The position numbers and the translations under genes are program-made. Under the pieces are notes generated by a model, which was given only the letters and a program-made list of their open reading frames with translations, had not been told where the DNA came from and made no database searches. A stretch of 34,702 nucleotides of DNA from Gammaproteobacteria bacterium (GTDB lineage Bacteria; Pseudomonadota; Gammaproteobacteria; Arenicellales; Poriferihabitantaceae), in assembly GCA_026709505.1 (NCBI GenBank), contig JAPOSW010000123.1, positions 1 to 34,702 on the forward strand. Direction: 5' to 3'. Below are positions 16,389-25,158 of this stretch, in pieces (positions within the stretch are counted from its first letter, which is position 1; every line of letters begins with the position of its first letter).

Positions 16389-17045
16389 ATGGACACATCG
16401 GTGGTCGATAAGCAGCCCACAGAATCGGAAACTACCAGCATGAGCATGCGCTCAAGGCCCACCCAGTCTGAGGCGGAAGCGGCAGTGCGGACGCTGATCG
16501 AGTGGGCAGGCGATAACCCCGACCGTGAAGGCCTTCGAGGTACGCCTGAGCGTGTCGTGCGGGCTTACAGGGAATTCTTTGCCGGATACGACGAAGATCC
16601 CGGGGTACTGCTTGCGAAAACATTTGAGGAAACTTCCGCCTATGATGAGATGATCGTATTGCGCGATATCCGCCTTGAATCGCACTGCGAGCATCATATC
16701 GTCCCTATCCTGGGCAAGGCACACGTCGGCTACCTGCCAGCAGGCCGTGTTGTCGGAATTTCCAAGCTGGCACGTCTTGTCGAAGTGTTTGCCAAGCGGA
16801 TGCAGATTCAGGAGGCACTCACCTCGCAGATTGCGGATACCATACAAGAGGTGCTGAATCCGCATGGCGTCGGCGTTGTCATTGAAGCAGCACACCAATG
16901 CATGACCACGCGTGGAATTCGAAAACCAGGAGTCACCATGGTAACCAGCCGCATGCTGGGCAGCTTTCGCAATGATCCAGACACTCGCCGGGAATTTCTA
17001 TCGATCATTGGAAATCCGAGGAGCGATTCCAGTGGCGCCCGATAA
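16389..17045 (+). CDS. folE: GTP cyclohydrolase I, zinc-dependent type IA
   Basis: Converts GTP to 7,8-dihydroneopterin triphosphate, the first step of folate synthesis, in the cytoplasm as a decamer. The zinc ligands are present: C100 and H103 in SHCEHH and C171 in AHQCMTTRG, so this is the zinc enzyme and not the metal-flexible FolE2. Other landmarks are [38 protein letters not shown] and the C-terminal [19 protein letters not shown]. Length is 218, with about 25 extra N-terminal residues. The wording of the core is close to alphaproteobacterial FolE, where folE is also often followed by hisI. The ATG has GAGAGGA upstream. The stop overlaps hisI by 14 bases. Confidence 0.95.
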   Translation: MDTSVVDKQPTESETTSMSMRSRPTQSEAEAAVRTLIEWAGDNPDREGLRGTPERVVRAYREFFAGYDEDPGVLLAKTFEETSAYDEMIVLRDIRLESHCEHHIVPILGKAHVGYLPAGRVVGISKLARLVEVFAKRMQIQEALTSQIADTIQEVLNPHGVGVVIEAAHQCMTTRGIRKPGVTMVTSRMLGSFRNDPDTRREFLSIIGNPRSDSSGAR

Positions 17046-17535
17046 TCACGTTCCAGTGGACAGTCCTCCTTTTGCCTCAAGAAATACCATCGAGCAGGTC
17101 GAGGAGGGCCTTGATTTGGCGCCGAAGTTCGATGCCGACGGACTCATTCCCTGTATTACCACCGATGCCGGTACTGGCGAGGTATTGATGTTGGGGTACA
17201 TGAATAGCGAGGCCCTGCAGCGAACGGTCGTGACAGGGGAGGCGCACTATTGGAGCCGAAGCCGCCAATGCCTCTGGCACAAGGGCGCAACTAGCGGCCT
17301 TGTCCAGAAGATTGTTGAAATGCGCATCGACGATGACCAGGATGCAATCTGGCTGCGTGTCCAGATTCCGGGCTCGGGCGCCAGTTGCCATGTTGGATAC
17401 CGCTCGTGCTTCTACCGATCGGTTGAAATCGGAGGTCGCCCTGATGAACCTGCGCGACTCGTGTTCAAGGAGTCAGGGAAAACCTTCGACCCGAAACATG
17501 TCTATGGTGATGCACCGAACCCAACTAAACTATGA
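17032..17535 (+). CDS. hisI: Phosphoribosyl-AMP cyclohydrolase
   Basis: Zinc enzyme of histidine synthesis that opens the adenine ring of phosphoribosyl-AMP. 167 residues from GTG 17032, chosen because GAGGAG (17018-17023) lies eight bases upstream and the overlap with folE is short. The family core runs from [20 protein letters not shown] through [29 protein letters not shown] and the metal motif [11 protein letters not shown]. There is no fused HisE domain. It stands outside any histidine operon, coupled to folE, which fits the alphaproteobacterial arrangement and the zinc theme of this block. It could be a second copy induced by zinc limitation rather than the housekeeping gene. Confidence 0.92.
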   Translation: MAPDNHVPVDSPPFASRNTIEQVEEGLDLAPKFDADGLIPCITTDAGTGEVLMLGYMNSEALQRTVVTGEAHYWSRSRQCLWHKGATSGLVQKIVEMRIDDDQDAIWLRVQIPGSGASCHVGYRSCFYRSVEIGGRPDEPARLVFKESGKTFDPKHVYGDAPNPTKL

Positions 17536-17639
17536 ACCGGAAAAGATTGCAGGAAAACTCTCAAGACAGGCTTTCCGGGTAAGCATTCCCAGCCTCTGAA
17601 CTATACTTCAGGCGCAGTACTAATAACTCTAGTGTAACC

Positions 17640-18905
17640 ATGAATCAATTGAACAGACCCATGATGTCCATTAATTGCGAGGCAGGTTCGGAGCATTCAC
17701 GCCTTCCTGCAACTGTGCTGTCGGGTTTTCTCGGAGCGGGAAAGACCACTCTCCTCAACCAGATACTCAACAACAGGGAAGGACGTCGTGTCGCAGTGAT
17801 TGTGAATGACATGAGCGAGGTCAACATCGATGCGGCACTCGTGGAACGCGGCGGAGCGAAACTCTCCCGAACGGAAGAAAAACTGGTCGAAATGACGAAC
17901 GGCTGTATCTGCTGCACATTGCGGGATGATCTGCTTGCCGAGATTTCAAGACTTGCCCAGGAGGGGCGTTTCGATTACCTGCTGATTGAATCAACGGGAA
18001 TCTCCGAGCCCATTCCAGTCGCCCAGACTTTCACTTTCGAGGACGAGAATGGAGTAAGCCTGAGTCAGGTTTCGCGTCTCGATACGATGGTCACGGTTGT
18101 GGATACGGCAAGTTTTCTGCAGGACTACAATGCCGCAGAAGCGCTTCAGGATCGCGGCGAGTCGCTTGGCGAAGACGACAACCGGACAGTGACCGACCTG
18201 CTCATCGACCAGATTGAGTTCGCCGATGTTATCGTGTTGAACAAGCTCGATCTCGTGAGCAGCGATCACGCTCGCGAAGTCAAGTCCATCGTGGAGGCGC
18301 TCAATCCTGGTGCGAAGGTTCTCATGGCAACGCATGGAGAGGTTCCTCTCAAGTACATGCTTGACACAGGCCTGTTCGATTATGAAAAGGCGGTTTCATC
18401 TGCTGGCTGGATTCGAGAGCTTCAGGGCGAACACACGCCGGAAACCGAAGAATATGGAATTTCGAGCTTCACGTATCGGACTTCTCATCCTTTCGACGCT
18501 GAAATGCTGTGGTCATACCTGAATGACGGGAAGAACTGGCAGGGCGTGCTTCGCTCCAAGGGTTTTTTCTGGGTAGCAGCCAACCATGGTGTTGCATACG
18601 AGCTGTCTCAAGCCGGCGGCATTACCAGCGTCAAGCCAGCGGGGATGTGGTGGGCGGCGATACCCCGAAAACACTGGGGACATCCGGAGGGACAGCAACC
18701 TGACCAGCGTCCGGGTTGGCATCCCCGCTTCGGTGACCGGGTACAGGAAATCGTATTTATTGGACAGAAGATGGACGAAGCCAAGATACGCAATCTCCTG
18801 GACGCTTGCTTGCTTGAAGATCGGCTAGCCTCCTCCGATAGCGAAGCCTGGGCAAAATTGAGTAATCCATTCCCGGATATTGAGGTGGAGGAAGAGGCAG
18901 CATGA
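17640..18905 (+). CDS. COG0523 metallochaperone GTPase, ZigA/YciC-like
   Basis: G3E-family GTPase of 421 residues. The P-loop GFLGAGKTT (29-37), the metal motif GCICC (C89, C91, C92 in [13 protein letters not shown]), the switch segment [11 protein letters not shown] and the base-recognition NKLD (201-204) are all intact. The C-terminal CobW domain runs from [19 protein letters not shown] to [10 protein letters not shown], with the ISSFTYR and RSKGFFWVA blocks characteristic of the zinc-linked YciC/ZigA branch. There is a histidine-containing stretch [10 protein letters not shown]. In Bacillus subtilis the homologue ZagA supports FolE under zinc limitation, so its position after folE and hisI suggests the same duty. 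A 104-bp gap precedes it and no strong ribosome site is visible. Confidence 0.9.
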   Translation: MNQLNRPMMSINCEAGSEHSRLPATVLSGFLGAGKTTLLNQILNNREGRRVAVIVNDMSEVNIDAALVERGGAKLSRTEEKLVEMTNGCICCTLRDDLLAEISRLAQEGRFDYLLIESTGISEPIPVAQTFTFEDENGVSLSQVSRLDTMVTVVDTASFLQDYNAAEALQDRGESLGEDDNRTVTDLLIDQIEFADVIVLNKLDLVSSDHAREVKSIVEALNPGAKVLMATHGEVPLKYMLDTGLFDYEKAVSSAGWIRELQGEHTPETEEYGISSFTYRTSHPFDAEMLWSYLNDGKNWQGVLRSKGFFWVAANHGVAYELSQAGGITSVKPAGMWWAAIPRKHWGHPEGQQPDQRPGWHPRFGDRVQEIVFIGQKMDEAKIRNLLDACLLEDRLASSDSEAWAKLSNPFPDIEVEEEAA

Positions 18906-19375
18906 CTGGCGTTGCCCAGGATATGTCTAATCATTCTGTCACCAGTATTCTGCTATTTCCCGTCATTTGTATTTCACGATCCCATGATCTGCAAGTTGGA
19001 AACCAGGCCTTTCATATCCTGGGCAAAACCAGAAATCGCATGCACTGAATGTAGGGTCGGCTGAGAAGAACAAATTTTACCGGCAATGATGTGAAGATGG
19101 AGGCCTTCGAAGCTATCGACCTCGTTTAGCGGAATTGAAATTGACTGCCTGTCCAACTTCATGAAGAAGCAATCTCCCAGATCGACTGTCTCAAAGAGCA
19201 ATCTGTACCGTTAAATATCCTGTATAAGCTCTTTCATGCGGATGCATGCCAAATTCAACAGAAGGTGCCAAACACTATCGGACAACGCCTGGACTGATGC
19301 TCATATGCAGTTCTGCAGGGTTTGGGGGGGTGGCCTTCAGATGCCTATACTTCTATTTTTACAAGGAGAAATCAG
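18906..19375. other. 470-bp gap between the two COG0523 genes
   Basis: No confident gene. A 75-codon minus-strand frame (18974-19201) is unrecognised. An inverted repeat AAAGAGC (19193-19199) / GCTCTTT (19228-19234) with a 28-nt loop lies near the end of that frame. The gap suggests that the second GTPase has its own promoter or that a gene has decayed here. The last 20 bases contain the ribosome site of the next gene. Confidence 0.4.
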
Positions 19376-20722
19376 ATGAACACGGCTCAAAAGATTCCCG
19401 TAACTATTCTTACGGGCTTTCTCGGATCAGGAAAGACGACTTTGCTCAACCGGATTATGAGTGAAGCCCACGGCAAGCGCATCGCCGTGATTGAAAATGA
19501 ATACGGGGAAGTCGGTATCGACCAAGCGCTGGTCATTAACGCTGATGAAGAGATTTTCGAGATGTCAAACGGCTGCATCTGCTGCACCGTGCGTGGAGAC
19601 CTTATTCGCGTCCTCGGCAACCTTATGAAGCGACGCGACAAGTTCGACTATGTCTTGGTTGAAACTACGGGGCTCGCTGATCCGGGTCCAGTGGCTCAGA
19701 CCTTTTTCATGGATGACGAGATTCACGCGGAATTCTCTCTTGATGGAATTGTCACGCTCGTTGATGCCGCACATATTGAGCAACAGCTCGGCAGAAGTGA
19801 CGAAAGCACAGAGCAAATCGCCTTTGCCGACGTCCTTGTGCTCAACAAGACGGATCTCGTGAAAGACAAGGCGCTTGACAGACTGGAAAACCGGCTTCGA
19901 GACATGAATCGAATGGCGCAAGTCGTGCGTAGCGAGAGAGCAAACATTCCCGTTGATACGGTACTCAACCTTGGCGCCTTTGACCTGGACCAGGTGCTCA
20001 AGCAGCGCCCAACCTTCCTCGAGCCGGAATACCCATTCGAATGGACTGGAGTCTATGCACTCGACGAGGGACGTTTTGAAATCAGCCTGGATGATGGGCC
20101 TGACCCGTCTATGTCACTGGTCGTCATGTCTGAACAGAATGCGGATGATGCCTCCCTGCGTGAGGGAGCGGAATGGTGCGTCAGGCAGTACGCTGAATCT
20201 GCGGTACTCATTCGCCCGGGGGAAGTGGTCCCAGCCGGAATTCACGTGAATCTTCAGCTGGATTCACCGGGGCGAAAATCATTCTTTCTGGATATTGATG
20301 AGCAGACTTGCGTAGGGCTTTATGCCCAGCATACTGCAGAAGAGTTCGACCTGCATCTGGCAAACGAGAAAGGACAGAAAGTCAAGCAGGAAGCAGAGCG
20401 AGTTTGGGTTGCGCAACACGAACATGATGATGAAGTGGGGTCAATTTCGATTGAGAGAGAGGGAGACGTTGATTCTGAAAAGCTCAATGCATGGCTTGGC
20501 GTATTGCTCCGTGAACGTGGGGTAGATATCTTCCGCATGAAGGGTTTTATCAGTTTCAAGGGCGAATCTCGCCGCTTCGTCTTCCAGGGGGTGCACATGC
20601 TCGTTGATGGCCAGCCTGATCGTCCATGGGGAGATGACCCCCGGCGAAATCAGCTTGTCTTCATTGGACGCAACCTTGATGAAGAGAGCATGCGACAGGG
20701 CTTTGAGGCATGCTTGATCTGA
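19376..20722 (+). CDS. COG0523 metallochaperone GTPase with inserted domain
   Basis: Second G3E GTPase, 448 residues from ATG 19376, which has AAGGAG about nine bases upstream. P-loop GFLGSGKT (14-21), NGCICC (C67, C69, C70), VETTGLADPGPVAQTFF and NKTD (157-160) are intact. The C-terminal CobW domain resumes at about residue 355 and includes FRMKGFISFKGESRRFVFQGV and LVFIGRNLDEE. Between the GTPase and CobW domains (about 220-345) there is an extra segment absent from the first paralogue; it ends in a metal-ligand-rich HEHDDE (348-353). The two paralogues are therefore from different branches. The stop overlaps the WD40 gene by 13 bases. The cargo metal is inferred to be zinc from context. 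Confidence 0.88.
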   Translation: MNTAQKIPVTILTGFLGSGKTTLLNRIMSEAHGKRIAVIENEYGEVGIDQALVINADEEIFEMSNGCICCTVRGDLIRVLGNLMKRRDKFDYVLVETTGLADPGPVAQTFFMDDEIHAEFSLDGIVTLVDAAHIEQQLGRSDESTEQIAFADVLVLNKTDLVKDKALDRLENRLRDMNRMAQVVRSERANIPVDTVLNLGAFDLDQVLKQRPTFLEPEYPFEWTGVYALDEGRFEISLDDGPDPSMSLVVMSEQNADDASLREGAEWCVRQYAESAVLIRPGEVVPAGIHVNLQLDSPGRKSFFLDIDEQTCVGLYAQHTAEEFDLHLANEKGQKVKQEAERVWVAQHEHDDEVGSISIEREGDVDSEKLNAWLGVLLRERGVDIFRMKGFISFKGESRRFVFQGVHMLVDGQPDRPWGDDPRRNQLVFIGRNLDEESMRQGFEACLI

Positions 20723-21750
20723 AAGACCACAGCCCAAGGGGAGTTATTCATCGCGGCTGGAATGCAAATGTCGAGGACTATGCCATCGCCGGCAGTTGGG
20801 GACTTGAAGGCAAAGTACTGGTAGTTGCCGATGCCGTTGGCGGCGTCTATGCATACGATGGCAAATCCGGTATAAGAATTTGGATGCAGCACAAGGTGCA
20901 TGCTGGTGGAATACTGGCATTGGCAGTCCATCCGAATGGCACCACTTTTGCTACGGCTGGCCAGGATGGGCGAGTCCTTGTCTGGGGTGTTGTCGAAGGC
21001 CAGATAAATCAATCTATTGATGTCGGCACTGGTTGGGTCGAACACCTGGAGTGGTCGCCTAACGGCAAATGGCTGGCGGCTTCATGTTCTCGGAAAGTTC
21101 ACGCCTACAGCTCAAGCGGTGTGGAAGTCTGGCAATCTGATGATCATCCCAGCACTGTCAGCGCCATCGAATGGTCTTCAGCAGGGGAGTTGGCAACAGC
21201 TTGCTACGGTAGAGTGACATTCTTCGATGCACCCACCGGACATCCCTTTCAGAAGCTGGAATGGAAGGGATCCCTGGTTTCAATGGCGCTGAGCCCGGAT
21301 GGAGATGTTGTGGCTTGTGGCAGTCAAGACAACTCGGTACACTTCTGGCGCCGCTCCACGGAACAGGATTCCATGATGCCGGGATATCCAGCAAAGCCAG
21401 CAGCATTGGCTTTTGATGACACCGGCACCCTCTTGGCCACTGGTGGAGGGGAGGCGATAACCGTATGGAGCTTCCGGGGTGATGGACCGGAAGGAACGCG
21501 CCCGGGCATTCTGGATTTCCATGTTCAACCGGTAACAAAGGTATCTTTCGCCCACCATGGCATGCTCTTGGCCTCGACAGCGAGGGATGGCGCCATAGTA
21601 GTGTGGTCGCTCCAGAAGGACGGAACAGGCGAGTCGATTGGAACTGCAATGCTAGCGGATTTAGGTACTGAATTGTGCTGGCGACCCGACGGGAGAAAAC
21701 TGGCCGCTCTCGATGCACAGGGCGGCGTTACAGTTTGGAATATACGATGA
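20710..21750 (+). CDS. WD40-repeat beta-propeller protein
   Basis: A 346-residue protein made of about seven WD40 blades. The repeats show the usual strand pattern ending in hydrophobic-x-V-W-x, for example FATAGQDGRVLVWG, VACGSQDNSVHFWRR, LLATGGGEAITVWSF, LASTARDGAIVVWSL and LAALDAQGGVTVWNI. There is no signal peptide, so it should be cytoplasmic. It begins inside the end of the preceding COG0523 gene, so the two are translationally coupled, which suggests that it is a scaffold or partner of that GTPase. No enzymatic motif is visible and its molecular role is not known to me. Confidence 0.85.
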   Translation: MLDLKDHSPRGVIHRGWNANVEDYAIAGSWGLEGKVLVVADAVGGVYAYDGKSGIRIWMQHKVHAGGILALAVHPNGTTFATAGQDGRVLVWGVVEGQINQSIDVGTGWVEHLEWSPNGKWLAASCSRKVHAYSSSGVEVWQSDDHPSTVSAIEWSSAGELATACYGRVTFFDAPTGHPFQKLEWKGSLVSMALSPDGDVVACGSQDNSVHFWRRSTEQDSMMPGYPAKPAALAFDDTGTLLATGGGEAITVWSFRGDGPEGTRPGILDFHVQPVTKVSFAHHGMLLASTARDGAIVVWSLQKDGTGESIGTAMLADLGTELCWRPDGRKLAALDAQGGVTVWNIR

Positions 21751-21857
21751 ACGCAGATACGGAGCGCCTGCTCATGGCAAGCTCTGTTTTACTGTGCAGC
21801 CGGCTGTGGCTCAGCGCGTGCTTGCCAATACAAGCACAGACAGCTTGCTGCGGCTAG
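21747..21857 (+). CDS. Possible 36-residue cysteine-containing peptide
   Basis: An ATG overlaps the WD40 stop as ATGA, and the frame runs 36 codons. The product has four cysteines (17, 25, 34, 35), the last two adjacent just before the C-terminal glycine, and a hydrophobic middle (SSVLLCSRLWLSACLP). The ATGA junction resembles the coupled starts elsewhere in the window. It could be a real small protein, a truncated remnant of a lost gene, or chance. I know of no family match. Confidence 0.3.
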   Translation: MNADTERLLMASSVLLCSRLWLSACLPIQAQTACCG

Positions 21858-21927
21858 TCATGGCCATTTTAGTTTAGGAGCGGATGGGCTATCCGGGAAT
21901 GTTCAATACACGCTAAAAACTGCCAAC

Positions 21928-23181
21928 ATGATTCATCGATTCACTTTATATGTCACCTCTCTTAAGCCGGGCATCGTTTGTCGGGCATTGTTTGCAGCTC
22001 TGATCATGTCAGTGTATGTGGGCTACTCGGATCTGGCGAATGCCGAGCTGATGCCTGTTCCTCAAGTTATTCGGTCGAGTCATGATTTCCCGAATATTGA
22101 AGCAGCCTCATGGATTCTCGCTGACTACCATACAGGATGGATATTGGGAGGAGAGAACATTGATGATCGGGTAGAGCCAGCAAGCTTAACCAAACTGATG
22201 ACCAGCTATTTGATCTTTGATGCGCTCAAAGCGGGTCGACTGAGTGAAGAAGACATGGTTTTCGTCAGCAACAGGGCTTACAGGGCAGTCGGTTCAAGAA
22301 TGTATATTGAGGAAAACACCAAGGTCTCCGTGATTGATTTGCTGAATGGGCTGGTCATTCAGTCCGGGAATGATGCGGCAATAGCGCTTGCCGAGCATTA
22401 CGGCGGATCCGAGGAGTCATTTGCGATGATCATGAACCAGAAGGCGGCTGAATTGGGCATGACCAATACCCGATTTACCAATAGCAGCGGATTACCGGAT
22501 CCCGGTCATTACAGCACACTCCGGGATATAACCATGCTCTCGATATCGTTGATTCGAAATTTTCCCAATTACTTCAAGCTGCACTCAGAACTCGAATTTA
22601 CCTACAACAATATCACTCAGCAGAACCGGAACATACTGCTAACCCGGGATAGCCGTGTTGACGGCCTGAAAACCGGATATACCCAAAAGGCGGGATATTG
22701 CTTGATTGCCACCGCCAATCAGGAAGGGTTCAGGCTTATTGCCGGTGTTTTAGGAGCAAAAAGCAGGTTGAATCGAGCCGACCAGGTGCATGAACTTATT
22801 CGATATGGGTATTACGCATATGATTCGATTGACGTGTTGAAGAAGAATACCCATGTTGTGGCTGTCCCCATGCTAATGGGGGAGGAAAACGACGTTTCGG
22901 TTGGTACTGATAAAGGAATTCGGTTGCTTTATCCAAAAGAGACAAGGCAGAAGCTGTCGGCAAGCTTTGAGTTGCCTGAGGAAGTAGAGGCCCCATTGTC
23001 TGATGGGCAGCAAGTAGGATTCATCCAGATTAAATATGACAAGCAGCCCGTAATGCGCTCATCGCTACATGTGATTGGGGATTATCCTGAGGGGCCATGG
23101 TATAAAAAAATATACGATCTCACGAAACGCATGATTTTTCGATGGTTCGATGCCCCTGATAGTTCGACCCAGACTGAGTAA
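21928..23181 (+). CDS. dacC: D-alanyl-D-alanine carboxypeptidase (PBP5/6 type)
   Basis: Penicillin-binding protein that trims the terminal D-alanine from peptidoglycan pentapeptides in the periplasm. 417 residues with a signal peptide ending at ANA (about 39). The three catalytic motifs are in place: SLTK (S86, K89), SGN (146-148) and KTG (248-250). A C-terminal beta domain follows from about 300, and the last 20 residues (KKIYDLTKRMIFRWF) form an amphipathic membrane anchor as in PBP5. It is followed by ybeD and lipB, the gammaproteobacterial order dacA-ybeD-lipB. Whether it is the DacA or DacC orthologue cannot be decided from this reading. Confidence 0.93.
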   Translation: MIHRFTLYVTSLKPGIVCRALFAALIMSVYVGYSDLANAELMPVPQVIRSSHDFPNIEAASWILADYHTGWILGGENIDDRVEPASLTKLMTSYLIFDALKAGRLSEEDMVFVSNRAYRAVGSRMYIEENTKVSVIDLLNGLVIQSGNDAAIALAEHYGGSEESFAMIMNQKAAELGMTNTRFTNSSGLPDPGHYSTLRDITMLSISLIRNFPNYFKLHSELEFTYNNITQQNRNILLTRDSRVDGLKTGYTQKAGYCLIATANQEGFRLIAGVLGAKSRLNRADQVHELIRYGYYAYDSIDVLKKNTHVVAVPMLMGEENDVSVGTDKGIRLLYPKETRQKLSASFELPEEVEAPLSDGQQVGFIQIKYDKQPVMRSSLHVIGDYPEGPWYKKIYDLTKRMIFRWFDAPDSSTQTE

Positions 23182-23351
23182 GCTTGATAGAGCTGCAAGA
23201 AGAAAGCCGGGTCTCGAATTTCACCGGTTTTCAGAAACGGAGTAACTGAAGGAAACGTTGAATGTTCCCTGTGAAAGCGGTTTTCGACCTTTACTTTATT
23301 CATAATGAATGCGGTTAACTTGAATCATTGGTTTAGCGCGAAGGTGTCAGA

Positions 23352-23672
23352 TTGACTTCAACTCTACCCAACGGGTTTCACTCGCCGCAAAAATTCAACG
23401 GCAAGGGCACTCGATTCCAAAGTGATCCCAAGTTTCCCCGTATCGTCGAGGTGAAGATATTTCTCAAGGCCGCAGAAAATGGAGAAATTCAAGCAAGGGC
23501 TTTGCTCTGTGAAAAGTGCCAAGAGGAAGAAATCATATCAATCACTTGCAGGCTCAGCAGCAAGGGCAGCTACCATTCATTCACTTGCCGGCTATGGATA
23601 GCCAGCGAGACTGATCTCATTGAATTGCATGAACACCTTTGCTCACAGGAGCAGGTGCTGTATATATTGTAA
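23352..23672 (+). CDS. ybeD: YbeD/DUF493 family protein
   Basis: 106 residues. The C-terminal half SSKGSYHSFTCRLWIASETDL-ELHEHL-VLYIL follows E. coli YbeD (SSKGNYHSVSITI, then a helix and a final VRMVL strand), a small ACT-like ferredoxin fold of unknown biochemical role. The start is TTG 23352: an in-frame stop lies 18 bases upstream (23334), there is no ATG or GTG before the domain, and GAAGGT sits just ahead. The N-terminus is about 20 residues longer than in E. coli. Its position between dacC and lipB supports the call strongly. Confidence 0.85.
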   Translation: MTSTLPNGFHSPQKFNGKGTRFQSDPKFPRIVEVKIFLKAAENGEIQARALLCEKCQEEEIISITCRLSSKGSYHSFTCRLWIASETDLIELHEHLCSQEQVLYIL

Positions 23673-23680
23673 ATGCGCCA

Positions 23681-24304
23681 ATGGCAGCAACAAGCCAACC
23701 ATTGATTTTCAGGCGCCTGGGATCTGTCGATTATTTGCATGCCGAACATGCAATGAAGCAATTTACCCAAAAGCGGACTATGGAAGTAATGGATGAAGTC
23801 TGGTTGCTTGAGCATGATCCGATATATACCACAGGAGTCAGGGAGGCCGCTGAACCGAAGCGAGATGCGGCATCCATACCGATCATAAAAACCAACCGTG
23901 GCGGGGAAATGACCTATCATGGCCCCGGCCAGCTAGTAGCCTATTTTCTCCTGAATATTCGCAAGCGCCGCCTGGGACCCAGATCGCTGGTCAATCAACT
24001 GGAAGAACTGATCATTGATTTCCTCGGTAGTTACGAAGTCATCGCCAAACGTCGACAAGGTGCCCCCGGAGTCTATGTTGGCGGCAAAAAAATTGCCTCG
24101 CTAGGACTCCATACAACAGCAACGTATTGCTATCACGGGATCAGCATCAATGTCAAAATGGATTTACGGCCCTTTGAGCATATTGAGGTATGCGGCATTC
24201 CGAATCTTGAAATGACACAGCTATCGTCTCTTGTGAACGGAATCACCATCGAAGACGCGTTGAACAGACTTGAGAAATGCATCCGCAAACGGTTTTCAGA
24301 ATAA
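23681..24304 (+). CDS. lipB: Octanoyl-(acyl carrier protein) protein transferase
   Basis: Moves the octanoyl group from acyl carrier protein to lipoyl domains, the first step of lipoate synthesis. 207 residues from ATG 23681, eight bases after ybeD. The family motif RGGEMTYHGPGQ (73-84), the catalytic lysine in GGKKIASLGL (K137) and the acyl-thioester cysteine in EVCGIPNLEM (C171) are present, corresponding to K142 and C176 of E. coli. A TTG start at 23639 inside ybeD is possible but less likely. The usual partner lipA does not follow; the opposite-strand murU ends six bases away. Confidence 0.93.
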   Translation: MAATSQPLIFRRLGSVDYLHAEHAMKQFTQKRTMEVMDEVWLLEHDPIYTTGVREAAEPKRDAASIPIIKTNRGGEMTYHGPGQLVAYFLLNIRKRRLGPRSLVNQLEELIIDFLGSYEVIAKRRQGAPGVYVGGKKIASLGLHTTATYCYHGISINVKMDLRPFEHIEVCGIPNLEMTQLSSLVNGITIEDALNRLEKCIRKRFSE

Positions 24305-24309
24305 TCAGC

Positions 24310-24984
24310 TCATGCGAGTGAGTTGGCCAGTTCCCGTGCTTTTTCCAGTCGCTCAATATTCCCAACATCAACCCATACTCCTTCATGCACTTCTCCAGAA
24401 ACCTTGCCCTCCTTGACCAGTACTCGAAGAACATCACCCAAATCAACCGATGTGTATTTCGAATTCCTGAACAGTTCTGTCCGATATATTCCGATTCCGG
24501 AAAAGGTGAGTCCGATTTTCTTGCCGACACGAGGTGCTAGAATTCCATCGTTAAACAGAAAATCGCCCTGCGAGCGATGAGTAGGGTTGCGGACAAGAAC
24601 GAGATGTGCGTCATAGCGGTCACTCAATTCAAGGGTTTGCGGGCGACAGTCCGTAAACAGGTCTCCACTCATCACGAGCACGGTGTCGCTGGTAAATTTA
24701 TCGATGCATTTTCGAATTCCTTCTGCCGTGCCCAAAGGACCTGATTCTTCGACAGATAAATCAATCTGCAGTCCGTTATGGAGGTTGTTTTTTACATACT
24801 CGTCAATCTGCTTGTAAAGATGCGAGATGTTTATCACTACCTTTTTAAAACCCAGTTCAGACAGCATCGACAGATGATAGTCAAGAATGCTGTGTCCTCC
24901 GACTTTCAGCAGGGGTTTCGGGGTTTTTTCTGTTAAGGGAAGCATCCTCGTTCCCTGACCCGCAGCAAGTATCATCGCATCCAT
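24310..24984 (-). CDS. murU: N-acetylmuramate 1-phosphate uridylyltransferase, MurU-like
   Basis: Sugar-1-phosphate nucleotidyltransferase of 224 residues. The N-terminal AMILAAGQGTRMLPLTEKTPKPLLKVGG is the NTP-binding signature, MSGDLFTD is the metal-binding region, and LTFSGIGIYRTELF and WVDVGNIERLEKA close the fold. The overall wording follows Pseudomonas MurU, which makes UDP-MurNAc in the peptidoglycan recycling bypass. In Pseudomonas murU sits with amgK beside lptD, and here it is divergent from lptD, which supports the assignment. No amgK kinase gene is in the window. A mannose-1-phosphate guanylyltransferase is the alternative, but the length fits MurU better. Confidence 0.82.
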   Translation of the reverse strand: MDAMILAAGQGTRMLPLTEKTPKPLLKVGGHSILDYHLSMLSELGFKKVVINISHLYKQIDEYVKNNLHNGLQIDLSVEESGPLGTAEGIRKCIDKFTSDTVLVMSGDLFTDCRPQTLELSDRYDAHLVLVRNPTHRSQGDFLFNDGILAPRVGKKIGLTFSGIGIYRTELFRNSKYTSVDLGDVLRVLVKEGKVSGEVHEGVWVDVGNIERLEKARELANSLA

Positions 24985-25158
24985 TGTGTTTCAGAAAATC
25001 TCGTCTATGCTGAAATTGGAAAGTGTAGATTATATATCGGTCAATGAGGCATGGGTAAACTTTCGTGCCAGTAGCTATTCGTCATCTGCAAAAACCATGC
25101 CTGACATGTAGATTGCCGCAAACGGGCAACATATAATCAACCTAATGCAGTATGGATT

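Noticed and set aside
18974..19201. 75-codon minus-strand frame between the COG0523 genes
   Set aside because: No recognised domain and no promoter; probably chance or a remnant.
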